From contig JAFEGA010000001.1 in the NCBI GenBank assembly GCA_018240285.1, positions 110,241 through 174,240 of the forward strand: 64,000 bases of DNA. Direction: 5' to 3'. Position numbers and translations under genes: made by a program. Under the pieces are notes generated by a model, which did not search any database, was not told the DNA's origin, and saw only the letters and a list, made by a program, of their open reading frames with translations. Numbering within the stretch: position 1 is the first letter of the stretch; every line of letters starts with the position of its first letter. The DNA comes from Pseudomonadota bacterium. Its GTDB lineage: Bacteria; Pseudomonadota; Gammaproteobacteria; Burkholderiales; Nitrosomonadaceae. Below, piece after piece: positions 13,082 to 26,374 of this stretch.

Positions 13082-14236
13082 CTATTTAAGCTGCTCATGT
13101 AATAGCTTCATGATGCGACTGGCCGTTGATGCGCTTACGTCAGTTCCATCGTCATTTAGTAAGCTGACGGTGCTGGTATTCGTGCCGGTATTGTGCACCT
13201 GGATACGGTATTTTGCCGCTTTCGCGCCATCTTTATCTCCACTTCGCCAGAACATGATATTGGAAAGAATGCCTTCATCGTCCCCCTTTTTCTTCCTGTC
13301 CGCATCAGGATTAACGTAACGTACGAAATAAATTCCCTGTTCACGATTACGATCTTCGACGGTGAAGCCGATCCGATCGAGTGCTAAGCCGACTCGCCGC
13401 CATGACCGGTCAAATGCTTCATTCACTACTAGCGAAGTGCCTTCTTTATTGATGAATGCACGCTCCTGAGTCGAGCTTCTACCCGTAGTCAATTCCAGTT
13501 TGGCTTTTTGTTCCTCAACGCCGAAGCGCATCATTAAACGCGATAACATTTCGGCTTCCAAATTGGGGTCAGCCGGGCGTGGTTGCCAGATTGTGCGATT
13601 GAGACTGCCGCCTTCCAGTACTTCGGTCATACCGCGGTGGCTGATATAGACTTCCGTGCTTCCGGTTTCATTGCGTTCCAGCCGGGTACGGAATTTATCC
13701 CGTTCAGCGGTTGAATAAATGCTGTCCAAGAATGTGGAAAGAAAAGTACGAATGATATCTTGCGGAATCTTGGCTCGGTTTTCGGCCCAATCGGTTTCCA
13801 TGATACCGGCCTCGGGAACCTCTACTTTGATCAAAAAGCCAAGTTCCTGCCAGAATTCCTTAATCACCGGCCATACGACTTCAGGGGGTTGGGGTATAAC
13901 CAGCCAGCGCTGTGTGCCGGAACGTTCGATATGCACATTCTGAACGGAGGTGGGTATTAAGGATGTGGTGGCATTTTTTTGCTGTCCGCCGCGTTCGCTA
14001 CTATAACTGGAAAAAGTTGTGCTGCCGGATGATCCTTCCGGGATTGAATAACGTTCATCGATCGCTGGCTGGATAAGATCGGGCGGTATTTCCAGAGGCG
14101 GTAGTTTTCCTGCCGATTTGTAATCAATGGTTTTGGTATCCGGAAACAGGTCGATCATTTTGCAACTTGTGGTTGTCAATGAGAGCGTCACTACCAGAGA
14201 CGGTATGGCTACTTTCCGCCATTGCATTTTTGACAT
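13082..14236 (-). CDS. bamC: Outer membrane protein assembly factor BamC
   Basis: Lipoprotein of the BAM complex that folds beta-barrel proteins into the outer membrane. The signal peptide ends in lipobox TTSC (Cys25). The N-terminal unstructured stretch (KTIDYKSAGKLPPLEIPPDL) is the segment known to bind BamD. Two helix-grip domains follow (about 105-215 and 250-380). The length of 384 aa is normal. It follows dapA directly: the dapA stop is at 14238-14240 and GAGG is 5 nt before the ATG. dapA-bamC is the same operon order as in E. coli. Confidence 0.9.
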   Translation of the reverse strand: MSKMQWRKVAIPSLVVTLSLTTTSCKMIDLFPDTKTIDYKSAGKLPPLEIPPDLIQPAIDERYSIPEGSSGSTTFSSYSSERGGQQKNATTSLIPTSVQNVHIERSGTQRWLVIPQPPEVVWPVIKEFWQELGFLIKVEVPEAGIMETDWAENRAKIPQDIIRTFLSTFLDSIYSTAERDKFRTRLERNETGSTEVYISHRGMTEVLEGGSLNRTIWQPRPADPNLEAEMLSRLMMRFGVEEQKAKLELTTGRSSTQERAFINKEGTSLVVNEAFDRSWRRVGLALDRIGFTVEDRNREQGIYFVRYVNPDADRKKKGDDEGILSNIMFWRSGDKDGAKAAKYRIQVHNTGTNTSTVSLLNDDGTDVSASTASRIMKLLHEQLK

Positions 14237-14237
14237 C

Positions 14238-15125
14238 TTACCTCTTCACATCGTGGATGTTGGCGGATTGCATTGCTTCGCGCAGCAGTTGATGATACTG
14301 GCCGGATAAAGGCGTCAGCGGCAGGCGGATTCCGGGGCCGATTAAACCCATTTGCGCAACAGCCCATTTCACTGGGATAGGGTTGGCTTCAACGAATAGG
14401 TCAATGTGTAAACGCAAAAGCTTGTTATTGATTGCGCGCGCGGTATTGAGATCGCCTGCGAATGCAGCGGCGCACATGTCATGCATCATGCGCGGCGCTA
14501 CGTTGGCGGTGACTGAAATCACACCGTGTCCGCCCAACAGCAGAAAGGCCAATCCACTCACATCGTCGCCGCTATAAATAGAGAAACCGGACGGTGCGCG
14601 CTGTAATAAATCGGAACCACGCCCGATATCGCCCGTTGCATCTTTGATGCCGACAATGTTCGGGATTTGCGCTAAACGCAGGGCAGTGTTGTTATGAATA
14701 TCGGCTACGGTGCGGCCCGGGACGTTATACAGGATATGTGGAATATCTACAGCTTCGGCGATGGCCTTGAAATGCTGGTACAGCCCTTCCTGTGTCGGTT
14801 TGTTGTAATAAGGCGCAACCGAAAGGCAGGCATCCACCCCGGCATTCTTGGCATAAATCGATAAATCGATGGCTTCACGCGTCGAGTTCGCTCCTGTGCC
14901 GGCAATCACCGGTATGCGTCCGGCGACATGATCGACCGCGGTGCGCATCAGCAGATGATGCTCTTCAAAATCTACAGTCGGGGATTCGCCTGTCGTACCG
15001 ACGACAACGACGCCGTCGGTACCCTGTTCTATGTGAAAATCAAGCAGAGCGCGAAAGCGATCCAGATCCAGCCCGCCCTCTTCGTCCATGGGTGTAACGA
15101 TAGCAACCAAGCTACCTTTAAACAT
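14238..15125 (-). CDS. dapA: 4-hydroxy-tetrahydrodipicolinate synthase
   Basis: Condenses pyruvate with aspartate semialdehyde, the first step of the diaminopimelate/lysine branch. It is a (beta/alpha)8 barrel of 295 aa. The Schiff-base lysine is Lys161 ([10 protein letters not shown]), the catalytic tyrosine is Tyr133 (ILYNVPGRT), and the GTTGESPT motif is at 43-50. It is co-transcribed with bamC. The 135-bp gap to clpB upstream has no gene and probably holds its promoter. Confidence 0.95.
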   Translation of the reverse strand: MFKGSLVAIVTPMDEEGGLDLDRFRALLDFHIEQGTDGVVVVGTTGESPTVDFEEHHLLMRTAVDHVAGRIPVIAGTGANSTREAIDLSIYAKNAGVDACLSVAPYYNKPTQEGLYQHFKAIAEAVDIPHILYNVPGRTVADIHNNTALRLAQIPNIVGIKDATGDIGRGSDLLQRAPSGFSIYSGDDVSGLAFLLLGGHGVISVTANVAPRMMHDMCAAAFAGDLNTARAINNKLLRLHIDLFVEANPIPVKWAVAQMGLIGPGIRLPLTPLSGQYHQLLREAMQSANIHDVKR

Positions 15126-15260
15126 AACAATCTATCCGGTAAAAAGAATGCATTTTACCCGAATCTTATGGTGTTTAAGCATATTCACCACGCTTCGCAG
15201 AATATTTTAATGCCTACCGTCAATTTCGATTACCCATCCCGGTCGATTAATATCAAGACT

Positions 15261-17849
<2,589 letters not shown>

Positions 17850-17880
17850 GAAATTCTCCCGTGGTAGGTTATTGCTGCCT

Positions 17881-17909
17881 ACGTGGGGGGAGAAACGTGA
17901 AATTTCAAG
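17881..17909 (-). promoter_or_regulatory. Sigma-32 (RpoH) heat-shock promoter of clpB
   Basis: Read on the minus strand: CTTGAAA (17909-17903), a 14-nt spacer and CCCCACGT (17888-17881). This is very close to the sigma-32 consensus CTTGAAA-N13/14-CCCCATnT. It ends 31 nt before the clpB start codon. Heat-shock control of clpB is well established in proteobacteria. Confidence 0.8.
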
Positions 17910-17915
17910 AGCCGG

Positions 17916-20900
17916 TTATTTTACTGAGCGGATCGCGAGGATCTTGCGCTTTTGCGGCGCCGGGCTGGCGAGCATCGGTTCAATTTCAGGCGCTGCTACC
18001 GGTCTGCTGAAGTGATAGCCTTGGTAGTGATCACACTGTTGCGCAATCAAAAGATCGAGTTGCTCCTCAGTTTCTATGCCTTCGGCGGTGACATCCATAC
18101 CCAGACTGTGCGCCATCGCAATGATCGTGGCGACAATCGTGTGATCATTTTTATCGGTGACGATATCGCGTACAAAGCTGCGGTCGATTTTAAGCGTATG
18201 GATCGGGAAGCGTTTCAGATAACTGAGGCTGGAGTAACCGGTACCGAAATCGTCGATGGAAATGCGGATGCCCATGGCATTGAGCTGATTCAGCGTTTCC
18301 ACGACTTTTTCAATATTATCGATCAGCATGCTCTCGGTGATTTCCAGCGTGATGTAATGAGCCGCGACGCCAGTTTCATTCAAGATACGCGCAATGTTGT
18401 TGATTAACTCCTTGTCGCGGAATTGCCGCGCGGACAGATTGATGGCGACTTTCGGCACATGGTAGCCCTGCACTTGCCATGTTTTGATTTGCGCGCACAC
18501 TGTTTTTAACACCCATGCGCCGATAGGAATGATTAAACCGGTTTCTTCCGCCAAGCCGATAAATTTATCCGGGGCGATCAGTTTGTGCTCGGGGTGACGC
18601 CAGCGTAGCAATGCTTCGACACTGTGCAACCGGTATCCGGCATATCCATGATCGGCTGGTAATGTAAAACCAGCTCGTTGCGTTCCAGCGCATAGCGTAA
18701 ATCGAGACTGAGTGTATGTCTTTCATGAGCGGATTTATTGAGCTCATCGGTAAAGAACTGGTAATTGTTGCGGCCGTTCTCTTTGGCGTGATACATGGCG
18801 GTGTCCCCGTTTTTTAACAAGGTTTCGGCATTGGTACCATCTTCGGGGGAAACCGCAATACCGATACTGCCGCAGATATGCAATTCGTTGTTGCCGATAT
18901 GGAATGGGTGCATTAAGGCATCGAGAATTTTCTGCGCCACCTTGGCCGCATCCAGGGATTCTGCAATAGAATTAAGTACTACAATGAATTCGTCCCCACC
19001 TTGGCGAGCGACGGTATCTTCGCTGCGCACACAATCCACTAATCTCTTTGCAACCGCTTGCAGCAGAAGATCGCCAATATCGTGACCGAGTGAATCGTTG
19101 ATTGTCTTGAAATGATCTAGATCGATAAATAACACCGCCATCTGCTTCTGACTGCGTGCATCGTGTATGAGAGCCTGTTCGATGCGATCTTGCAGCAAAT
19201 GCCGGTTGGGCAAGCCGGTTAATGCGTCATGCGTAGTCATTTCTATGATGCGCTTTTCTGCTTTTTTGCGTTCGAACCAACGGCCCAGATCATGTGCAAC
19301 CGTATCGGTCAGATGCTGTTCGTAAGGTAACGCGAATGGCAAGCCTTGTGTGTAAGATACGGTTAATTGTCCGCATATTTCTCCATTGGCGATAATTGGA
19401 GCATTGAGGGTATCCGGGAGATTATGCTCAAACCCGGCAGTGGTGAATTGCTCGTTTCCGAGCATTATTGAGGCAACGGCAAAATCCGGGAATTGCAACG
19501 CTTGGGTTAACGATTCTAATATGTTTTGGTAGGTTTTCTCGCTATCTTGATTCTGTTCCAGATAATTACGCACTTTATGTAAGCAGTTACTTTCCTTGAG
19601 CCGCTCGTTCAAATCGAGATCCTTTTGCTTGCGAGAGGTGATGTCTACCCGCACGGAAAGGTAGCGATCGATTTTTCCGCTGGCATTAATCAGCGGCACG
19701 ATGGTTGAATCGACCCAATAGAGTTTGCCCGATTTGCTACGATTACAGATTTCCTGATGCCAGGTTCGGCCTTTCACGATAGTCGCCCACATCTCGGAGA
19801 AAAACGATTTGGGATGTGTGCCTGAGTTCAGAATGCGATGATCTTGCCCGATCAATTCCTGTTGTGAATAACCGCTGATCTCACAGAATTTTTCATTGAC
19901 TTGAATAATTCTGCCTTTACGATCGGTAATTGAAATTAAAGCAAGCTTGCCGATGGCGTTCAAATAAGCGGTCAGTTCCGATGAGATTTTCTCGGCATTG
20001 TCTTTTGCTTGTATTAACTCATTATGAGCTTTGATTGAAGCATTTCTCGATTTTATTGTCTTGTCGATGAGCGGTTTGGTTAACCAATAAACCACTGTCA
20101 TACCGGCTAACACAAGCAAACTGAGGTTGAATAGGATTTTTTCTAGCTGATGCAAAAGATCATCGTACAATTCTTGCTTATCCATCTTGAGCACCGCACC
20201 CAAGCCGTAAGCAACGGGTGAATGAGCTGCGACGACATCAATCTGCCGGTAATCCTTAGTAAATTGAATGCCGTTTTGTCCTTCCAAGGCAAGATGCGCC
20301 GGTAGCGGCTTGCCGTGCATGATGCGCTGCATACGTTTAAATTGATTGCCGTCTGTTGCGCGCAAGAAGCAATCCATATCGAGACTACTGTCCTTGACCG
20401 GTGCGCATAGGAGAAAATTTCCCGTTTTGCCGATCAACTCAGCTTCCGTGAAAATCCTCGTGAGATCCGGTATGCGCTCTTCGGTTACGATCCGGCCAAT
20501 ATATTGATGGTTGCCATTCAGGATTTGCAGGGTGTTACGAATAATGAACTGGTCTTGCCATATTAGTGCTGTCTGAATGCCCGGTTCTATGTTTAGTTTG
20601 ATACCTGGGCTTGAATGATTGGAATTGATCCCTGTATCCCCGACGATATTATCTTTATCATCGTAGATCCTGATGCCGGAGAAGCGTGTATTTACTATCT
20701 TCTCAGCAGCTTTCGATAACTCAGGGATGTCCGTATCGCCGGATTTGCCGGTATGAATTTTTTCCAGGCTTTGAATCAGCGTCGTTTTAGTGGAAATGGC
20801 CTGGGTATTGGATATAGCGTGCGAAATCTGATTCTCGATCAGCTTAACGGTATTGTCCAATGCGACTCTGAGTCCAGAGGCGGCCATGGCCTCGGTCTGC

Positions 20901-21064
20901 GGTTGCATGACGCTGTAAACAGAGAATCCCGCCGACAGGATGAGTATGCTCAGTGTCAGTCCGCTGAATACACGGATTCTTTTGTCATCCTGATTGATAA
21001 AAAAACGAAACATTGTTTGTCGTTTGGTTTCTTGATAGCCAACCGGCGAATTCAAAGCATACAT
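17916..21064 (-). pseudogene. PAS-GGDEF-EAL cyclic-di-GMP protein, broken by one frameshift
   Basis: Two reading frames together make one bifunctional c-di-GMP protein of about 1050 aa. Part one (21064 to about 18632): membrane helix at about 34-53, periplasmic sensor region to about 305 (cache-like), second helix at about 309-328, PAS domain at about 365-480, GAF-like stretch, and diguanylate cyclase with GGDEF at 689-693 and an inhibitory site RSED five residues before it. Part two (18629-17916) resumes precisely at SVEALLRW with an EAL domain having DDFGTGYSS. The junction at about 18624-18632 (GGTTGCACAGT on the coding strand) lacks one base; adding one restores a continuous frame through QPIMDM to SVEALL. 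Both halves are otherwise intact, so either a very recent mutation or a sequencing error. Start M18 (21013) is possible. Confidence 0.85.
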
Positions 21065-21098
21065 TATCGGTAGCCAGGTAATAGACTTAAGCTTTGTT

Positions 21099-21120
21099 TA
21101 AGGGGCTTTTTTTCCCCTTA
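21099..21120. terminator. Weak hairpin upstream of the GGDEF-EAL gene
   Basis: TAAGGGG/CCCCTTA (7 bp) closes an 8-nt T-rich loop between the end of the glutamate-synthase-like gene and the start of the GGDEF-EAL gene. No long T run follows on the minus strand, so terminator function is doubtful. Confidence 0.3.
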
Positions 21121-21230
21121 TTCTCAGTATGATGCAAGTGCGCATTGAAACCAGCAGTAATTCTTGGAAGAAGTGCCGGGTTGGATAAACGCCGTGAGTC
21201 CGCTGGAAAATCAGCAGTCAGAGGGTGAAT

Positions 21231-22718
21231 CTACGCTTTTTTCCTGGAAGGCTCCGGGTAGGGATAAAGAATATTCAGTGCCACGCTTTTCCCGGCGGTT
21301 TCGACAATACGCACATGTTCGCGCTTGAATTCCCTGGCGTGACGCAAGCCGCAGGAATGAGCAATCATGTTGATTTCTTTATTGACATTCCGGGCATAGT
21401 TCGCGACTCGCAGATATTTTTCTTCTACGACCAAACCGTTTTGCAGCCGTTCGTCGTGCGTTGTAATGCCGGTCGGGCAGGTGTTCAGATGGCAGCGCAT
21501 CGCCTGGATACAGCCGAGCGAAAACATGAAGCCGCGTGCGGTGTTGACGAAATCGGCACCGGCGCACAATGCCCAAGCGCCTTCCGCCGATGTCACCAAT
21601 TTTCCGGCGGCCACCACATAAATGCGTTTTTTCAGATCGGATTGCAGCAGCGCATCGACGACGCGCGGCAAGGCTTCCGCGATCGGCAAACTGACGTGAT
21701 CCATCAATGTTTGCGGTGCCGCACCGCTGCCGCCTTCGCCGCCGTCGATGGTGAGAAAGTCCGGCGCATATTCAAGCCCACGGCGATTAATACTGTCGCA
21801 TAGCTCATTGATGAAATTCCACCCGCCGATCGCCGTTTTGATGCCGACCGGGCGGCCGGTCAGTTCGCGGATGTAATGGATTTTGTCGAGCAGCTCGTCG
21901 ATGTTGTTGATATCCTTGTGGCGGTTCGGGCTGATCGAATCCTGATTGACCGGAATGCCGCGGATTGCGGCGATTTCTTCATGTACTTTACCCGCCGGCA
22001 GCAATCCGCCCTTGCCGGGTTTTGCGCCTTGCGATAGTTTGATTTCGAAAGCTTTGACGACTTTACTGAGTTCTTTCGCACGCTGCGGCGAGAAATTTCC
22101 TTGCTCATCGCGGATGCCGTACTTTGCAGTGCCGATTTGCATGATCAAATCGCAGTTACCTTCCAAATGATACGGCGCCAAACCGCCTTCTCCGGTATTC
22201 ATCCAGCAGCCCGCCTGCGCAGCGCCGAGCGATAACGCCCGCACCGCAGGTTTCGAGATGGCGCCGTAACTCATGCCGCTGATATTGATGATCGATTTCG
22301 CTTCGAACGGCTGCTCGCAGTAGCCTTCGCCGATGCGTAGCGACGGCGTTGGCAACTGATCTTCTTCCTGAATCGGAAAAGCGGCGTTGACGAAAATGAT
22401 TGAACCCGGCTGGCGCAAGTCGTTGGTCGAACCAAAGCCGACCAGACTGCCCTTATTTTTGGCATTTTTGTAAATCCAGCCGCGCGTGGCGCGATTGAAC
22501 GGCATCTCGTCGCGATCGTTGGCAAAGAAATATTGCCGGAAGTATTTGCCCTGAATTTCGAAAAAATAACGCAGCCGCCCGATCACCGGGTAATTGCGCA
22601 GAATCGAATGCTTTTTCTGCGTGACGTCCTGGATGAACCAAACGGCGATCAAACCCACAGCGGCTACACCCAGCATTGCGGCAATGCTGAAAAAGATCAA
22701 GTCAAAAGCACTGGACAT
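21231..22718 (-). CDS. FMN-binding glutamate-synthase-like protein with membrane anchor
   Basis: Related to the FMN/glutamate-synthase domain of GltB (YerD-type stand-alone proteins). An N-terminal membrane helix lies at about residues 5-27. The flavin barrel follows with SGMSYGAISKPAVRALSLGA, GAKPGKGGLLP, DGGEGGSGAAP and ARGFMFSLGCIQAMRCHLNTCPTGITT, the last including the Cys ligands of an iron-sulfur cluster. The length of 495 aa is normal for the stand-alone family. There is no glutaminase domain, so it probably does not make glutamate from glutamine; the substrate is unknown. It is divergent from nadC. Confidence 0.82.
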   Translation of the reverse strand: MSSAFDLIFFSIAAMLGVAAVGLIAVWFIQDVTQKKHSILRNYPVIGRLRYFFEIQGKYFRQYFFANDRDEMPFNRATRGWIYKNAKNKGSLVGFGSTNDLRQPGSIIFVNAAFPIQEEDQLPTPSLRIGEGYCEQPFEAKSIINISGMSYGAISKPAVRALSLGAAQAGCWMNTGEGGLAPYHLEGNCDLIMQIGTAKYGIRDEQGNFSPQRAKELSKVVKAFEIKLSQGAKPGKGGLLPAGKVHEEIAAIRGIPVNQDSISPNRHKDINNIDELLDKIHYIRELTGRPVGIKTAIGGWNFINELCDSINRRGLEYAPDFLTIDGGEGGSGAAPQTLMDHVSLPIAEALPRVVDALLQSDLKKRIYVVAAGKLVTSAEGAWALCAGADFVNTARGFMFSLGCIQAMRCHLNTCPTGITTHDERLQNGLVVEEKYLRVANYARNVNKEINMIAHSCGLRHAREFKREHVRIVETAGKSVALNILYPYPEPSRKKA

Positions 22719-22827
22719 ATGTTTTCCTTATTTCGCAAGCCAATCGCTATACTAGCCGTTCGATTGGTGGAAGTGAATCTATTTGCGTGCACTATAATGC
22801 ATGGCTTCATGGCGGGTGAGGATAAAA

Positions 22828-23682
22828 ATGCAGGATCTACACGATGAAATTCGCGCAAATGTGCAGCGAGCATTACAAGAAGATATCGGCAGCGGTGATC
22901 TGACGGCGTCGTTGATTCCTAGCGGCAAAATTCTGACAGCAACCGTGATCAGCCGGGAAAACGCCGTGCTATGCGGGATGCAATGGTTTGAAGCATGTTT
23001 TGTATCGCTGGCGGCGGGCGCAGAGATCGAATGGTTCGCTAAGGATGGCGATGCGGTGCAGGCCGGGCAGACATTGTGCAAGATCAAGGGAAATGCCCGC
23101 ACGCTGCTGACGGCCGAGCGTTCGGCGTTGAACTTCCTGCAATTGCTGTCCGCCGTGGCGACGCAAACCAAACGGTATGCCGATGCGGTCGCCGGAACCG
23201 GCGCGGTGATCGTCGATACGCGTAAAACCTTGCCGGGTTTGCGCCTGGCACAGAAATACGCGGTGACGTGCGGCGGCGGGGTGAATCATCGCATTGGGTT
23301 GTACGATGGGATTCTGATCAAGGAGAACCACATCATCGCCGCCGGAGGGATTCAATCAGCTTTAAGTAGGGCACGCGAAATCGCGCCGCCGGGCGTTTTT
23401 ATCCAGATCGAGGTGGAGTCGTTGCAGGAATTGCAGGAGGCGTTGGCAGCGGGTGCCCGCATGGTGTTGCTGGATAATTTTACGCTGAATCAGTTATCGG
23501 ATGCGGTGACACTGACCCGCAGGCAAGCGGGTGAGGCTGTGATATTGGAGGCATCCGGCAACATTAGCTTGGATAACGTGCGTCAGGTCGCGGAAACGGG
23601 GGTGGATCGAATCTCGATTGGTGGCTTGACCAAAAATATTCAGGCGGTCGATTTGTCGATGCGCTTTACCGAGCCGGAATAA
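22828..23682 (+). CDS. nadC: Nicotinate-nucleotide pyrophosphorylase (quinolinate phosphoribosyltransferase)
   Basis: Makes nicotinate mononucleotide from quinolinate and PRPP in de novo NAD synthesis. Recognisable blocks are EDIGSGDLT near the start, TAERSALNFLQLLSAVAT, DTRKTLPGLRLAQKYAV, GGGVNHRIGLYDGILIKENHI, and DRISIGGLTKN near the end. The start ATG 22828 (284 aa) has GTGAGG 6-11 nt upstream; a longer version from 22801 adds nine unconserved residues. It stands alone, convergent with cysG. Confidence 0.94.
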   Translation: MQDLHDEIRANVQRALQEDIGSGDLTASLIPSGKILTATVISRENAVLCGMQWFEACFVSLAAGAEIEWFAKDGDAVQAGQTLCKIKGNARTLLTAERSALNFLQLLSAVATQTKRYADAVAGTGAVIVDTRKTLPGLRLAQKYAVTCGGGVNHRIGLYDGILIKENHIIAAGGIQSALSRAREIAPPGVFIQIEVESLQELQEALAAGARMVLLDNFTLNQLSDAVTLTRRQAGEAVILEASGNISLDNVRQVAETGVDRISIGGLTKNIQAVDLSMRFTEPE

Positions 23683-23706
23683 ACACGCTCGAGTCGGGCG
23701 GGATTG

Positions 23707-25158
23707 TTATTCGGTTGATGGTTTCGCCGGTTGATCCAATGGCAAGATGTTCGCTTGCATGTTTTTCGCATCCGAGGCCGGTTCGAACCAAGCGAGGTTT
23801 TGATGCAACTTGACGACTTCTCCGACGATAATCAGTGTTGGCGGGGTCAAATGAGCGGCTTCTGCAAGATCCGGCAGTGTTTGTAGGGTGCCGGTTACAA
23901 TTTTTTGCTTCTGCGTGGTGCCTTGCTGAATGATGGCGGCGGGTGTGCTGTCTGGCAGGCCGTGAGCGATCAATTGCCGGCATAGCTCGGTTAGGCCGAG
24001 CAATCCCATGTAGATCACAATAGTCTGATTAGGACGGGCAAGATGCGCCCAGTCGAGATCGATGCTGTTATTTTTCAGGTGACCGGTGACAAAAATGCAC
24101 GATTGTGCGTAATCCCGGTGCGTCAACGGAATACCGGCGTAAGCGGCGACGCCCGATGCCGCGGTAATGCCGGGCACGACTTGAAAAGGAATGTGGTGCG
24201 CAGCCAGCGTTTCGATTTCTTCGCCGCCGCGGCCGAAAATAAAAGGGTCGCCGCCTTTGAGCCGCAGCACGCGTTTGCCTTCCTGCGCCAGCCGCACCAA
24301 CAATTGGTTGATCGATTCCTGCTGCAGTGTGTGGCGGTTGCGCTCTTTACCGGCGTAAATGCGTTCGGCATCGCGGCGCACCATGTCCAGAATCGCGGGT
24401 GAGACCAGGCGGTCGTAAACCACCACATCGGCTTGCTGCATCAAACGCATGGCGCGGAATGTCAATAAATCCGGGTTGCCAGGGCCAGCGCCGACGAGAT
24501 AAACCTCGCCTTGCGGCGGCTCATCTTTTTCCTGTTGCAAGGATTGCAACAGATAATCCTGCGCGGCTTCGTCTTTTCCCGCCAGCACCATTTCACTGAA
24601 CCGGCCTTGCAATGTTTTTTCCCAGAAAATCCGCCGTTTTTCCTGGTGCGTGAAATGCTGTTTGGCGCGTTCGCGGAATTTACCTGCCATAGCGGCAAGA
24701 CGCCCATACGCGGCCGGTATCATGGTTTCCAGTTGCGCGCGCAGTAACCGTGCGAGAACCGGTGATTGCCCGCCGCTGGAGATGGCGATGAGCAGTGGTG
24801 AACGATCGACGATCGAGGGCATGATAAACGTGCAAAGATTGGGATTGTCGACCACATTGACCGGAATTTGCCGCTGCTGCGCGGCTGCGGAAACCTGCCG
24901 GTTAGTGTCGTAATCATCGGTCGCGGCAATGACGAGCGTTATGTTTTGCAGCAGACCGGGTTGAAAAATTCCCTCGTGATATTTGATTTTTCCTTTTGCG
25001 TGGCACTCGTTCAATGTGCTGTTTAGTTCCGGCGATACCACCGAGACTTGGGCTTCTGCCCGGAGCAACATCATGACTTTACGCGCAGCGACTTCGCCGC
25101 CGCCGACGACCAAACAAGTTTTATTTTTAATATCCAGGAAAACAGGCAGGAAATCCAT
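23707..25158 (-). CDS. cysG: Siroheme synthase (CysG: uroporphyrinogen-III methyltransferase / precorrin-2 dehydrogenase / ferrochelatase)
   Basis: A three-activity enzyme making siroheme for sulfite and nitrite reductases. N-terminal part (1 to about 210): NAD-binding VVGGGEVAARKV, dimerisation and ferrochelatase region (SSGGQSPVLARLLR). C-terminal part (about 220-470): SAM methyltransferase motifs VYLVGAGPGNPDLLT, LKGGDPFIFGRGGEE and PGITAASGVAAYAGIPLTHR. The start ATG at 25158 (MDFLPVFLDI) matches E. coli CysG; an ATG six codons earlier is less likely. The length of about 483 aa is normal, with a short unconserved tail. It lies 140 bp after pstS. Confidence 0.94.
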   Translation of the reverse strand: MDFLPVFLDIKNKTCLVVGGGEVAARKVMMLLRAEAQVSVVSPELNSTLNECHAKGKIKYHEGIFQPGLLQNITLVIAATDDYDTNRQVSAAAQQRQIPVNVVDNPNLCTFIMPSIVDRSPLLIAISSGGQSPVLARLLRAQLETMIPAAYGRLAAMAGKFRERAKQHFTHQEKRRIFWEKTLQGRFSEMVLAGKDEAAQDYLLQSLQQEKDEPPQGEVYLVGAGPGNPDLLTFRAMRLMQQADVVVYDRLVSPAILDMVRRDAERIYAGKERNRHTLQQESINQLLVRLAQEGKRVLRLKGGDPFIFGRGGEEIETLAAHHIPFQVVPGITAASGVAAYAGIPLTHRDYAQSCIFVTGHLKNNSIDLDWAHLARPNQTIVIYMGLLGLTELCRQLIAHGLPDSTPAAIIQQGTTQKQKIVTGTLQTLPDLAEAAHLTPPTLIIVGEVVKLHQNLAWFEPASDAKNMQANILPLDQPAKPSTE

Positions 25159-25176
25159 GACAACTTTTTCATCCAA

Positions 25177-25238
25177 AAATAACGAAAGCGCTGATCCATT
25201 CTAAGCCAAATACCGGCTTATGCGTTAATCAGCGCTTT
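25177..25238 (-). terminator. Probable terminator of pstS
   Basis: A perfect 11-bp outer stem (AAAGCGCTGAT 25185-25195 with 25228-25238) encloses a second 6-bp stem (TAAGCC/GGCTTA, 25202-25207 with 25215-25220). On the minus strand it is followed by TTATTTTT. It lies between pstS and cysG, so it can separate the phosphate-regulated gene from cysG. Confidence 0.65.
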
Positions 25239-25298
25239 CCTGGATTGCGGTTGTTTTCTATAAAGATATCCAGTAAGGAAATGCTCAACCGCGGGAGT

Positions 25299-26297
25299 TT
25301 ATAAACTGGACTCTAATTTAAGTATGTCTTCCAGTTTTGTGTTCGTTCCTGTTCCTTTGAAGACGGTACCAACTTTTTTCTTGTTCAGGTGTTCGAGGTT
25401 GAGGTTATAAACCTCCTTGGACAGCGGGAAGTACTTCACTTCTTTTACCAATTCAGTGGCATTCTGCATGTAGAAATTGACAAAATCCTTTACTTCCGCC
25501 TTGTCTGCTGATTTTGCATTTACGTAAATGAAGATCGGGCGTGATAACGGTTTGTAGCTGTTATTTTCCACGCTTGCAGTCGATGGCAGCACACCGCCGC
25601 TGCCATTGTCGACTGCGACTGCACTGATTTTTTTGCTATTTTCGATGTAATACGCGAAGCCGAAAAATCCCAGCGCATAAATGTCGCTGGCGACGCCTTG
25701 TACCAGCACGTTGTCGTCTTCCGATGCAGTGAAATCGCCGCGGCTCGATTTGGCTTTGCCGACGACGGCTTCGGTGAAGTATTCGAATGTGCCGGAATCC
25801 GCGCCGGGGCCGTAGAGTTTAATTTTTTTATCCGGCCAATCGGGATTGATTTGATTCCAATTGGTGATTTTGCCTTGTGCGCCAGGCTCCCAGATTTTTT
25901 TCAATTCTTCAACGGTGATGGTTTTGCTCCAGGTGTTTTTGGGATTGATCACGACGGTCAGCGCATCAAATGCAATCGGCATTTCGATATATTGCACACC
26001 TTCCTGCTTACAAGCTTCCATTTCCAGTTGCGTGATGGGGCGTGAAGCATTGACGATATCGATTTCATTGCGGCAGAATTTTTTGAATCCGCCGCCTGTT
26101 CCAGAGATACCGACAGTGACACGGACTGCGCCGCGCTTGGCGATCTGGAAGTCTTCGGCGACCGCTTCGGTAATGGGGAAAACTGTGCTGGAACCGTCAA
26201 TCTTTACGATCGGACTGGCAACGGCGTTTCCCGTAGTGACGGCTGCACTGAGTAGCGCAGCTACAAGAGAGATTCTGAAGTTAAACGAGGTCAACAT
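25299..26297 (-). CDS. pstS: Phosphate ABC transporter periplasmic binding protein
   Basis: High-affinity phosphate-binding protein of the Pst system. A signal peptide ends at NAVA-S. The phosphate-binding motifs are GSSTVFPIT and, downstream, GSGGVLPSTASV; GISGTGGGFKKFC is also typical. Start ATG 26297 has GGAG 9 nt upstream, whereas the ATG 8 codons earlier has none. The mature protein is about 305 aa. It is a single gene: pstC, pstA, pstB and phoU are not in this window. A Pho box lies 78 bp upstream and a terminator follows, so it is a phosphate-starvation gene transcribed alone. Confidence 0.93.
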   Translation of the reverse strand: MLTSFNFRISLVAALLSAAVTTGNAVASPIVKIDGSSTVFPITEAVAEDFQIAKRGAVRVTVGISGTGGGFKKFCRNEIDIVNASRPITQLEMEACKQEGVQYIEMPIAFDALTVVINPKNTWSKTITVEELKKIWEPGAQGKITNWNQINPDWPDKKIKLYGPGADSGTFEYFTEAVVGKAKSSRGDFTASEDDNVLVQGVASDIYALGFFGFAYYIENSKKISAVAVDNGSGGVLPSTASVENNSYKPLSRPIFIYVNAKSADKAEVKDFVNFYMQNATELVKEVKYFPLSKEVYNLNLEHLNKKKVGTVFKGTGTNTKLEDILKLESSL

Positions 26298-26374
26298 TAA
26301 TATGTTCTCCAAGTGAGTCAATAAAATGGTTATGCAAGATTGTTGTAACCGGTGCGCTATCTTATTTCAGAATT

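Noticed and set aside
21225..21803. 192-codon frame antisense to the glutamate-synthase-like gene
   Set aside because: No domain or ribosome site; the opposite strand is clearly the coding one.
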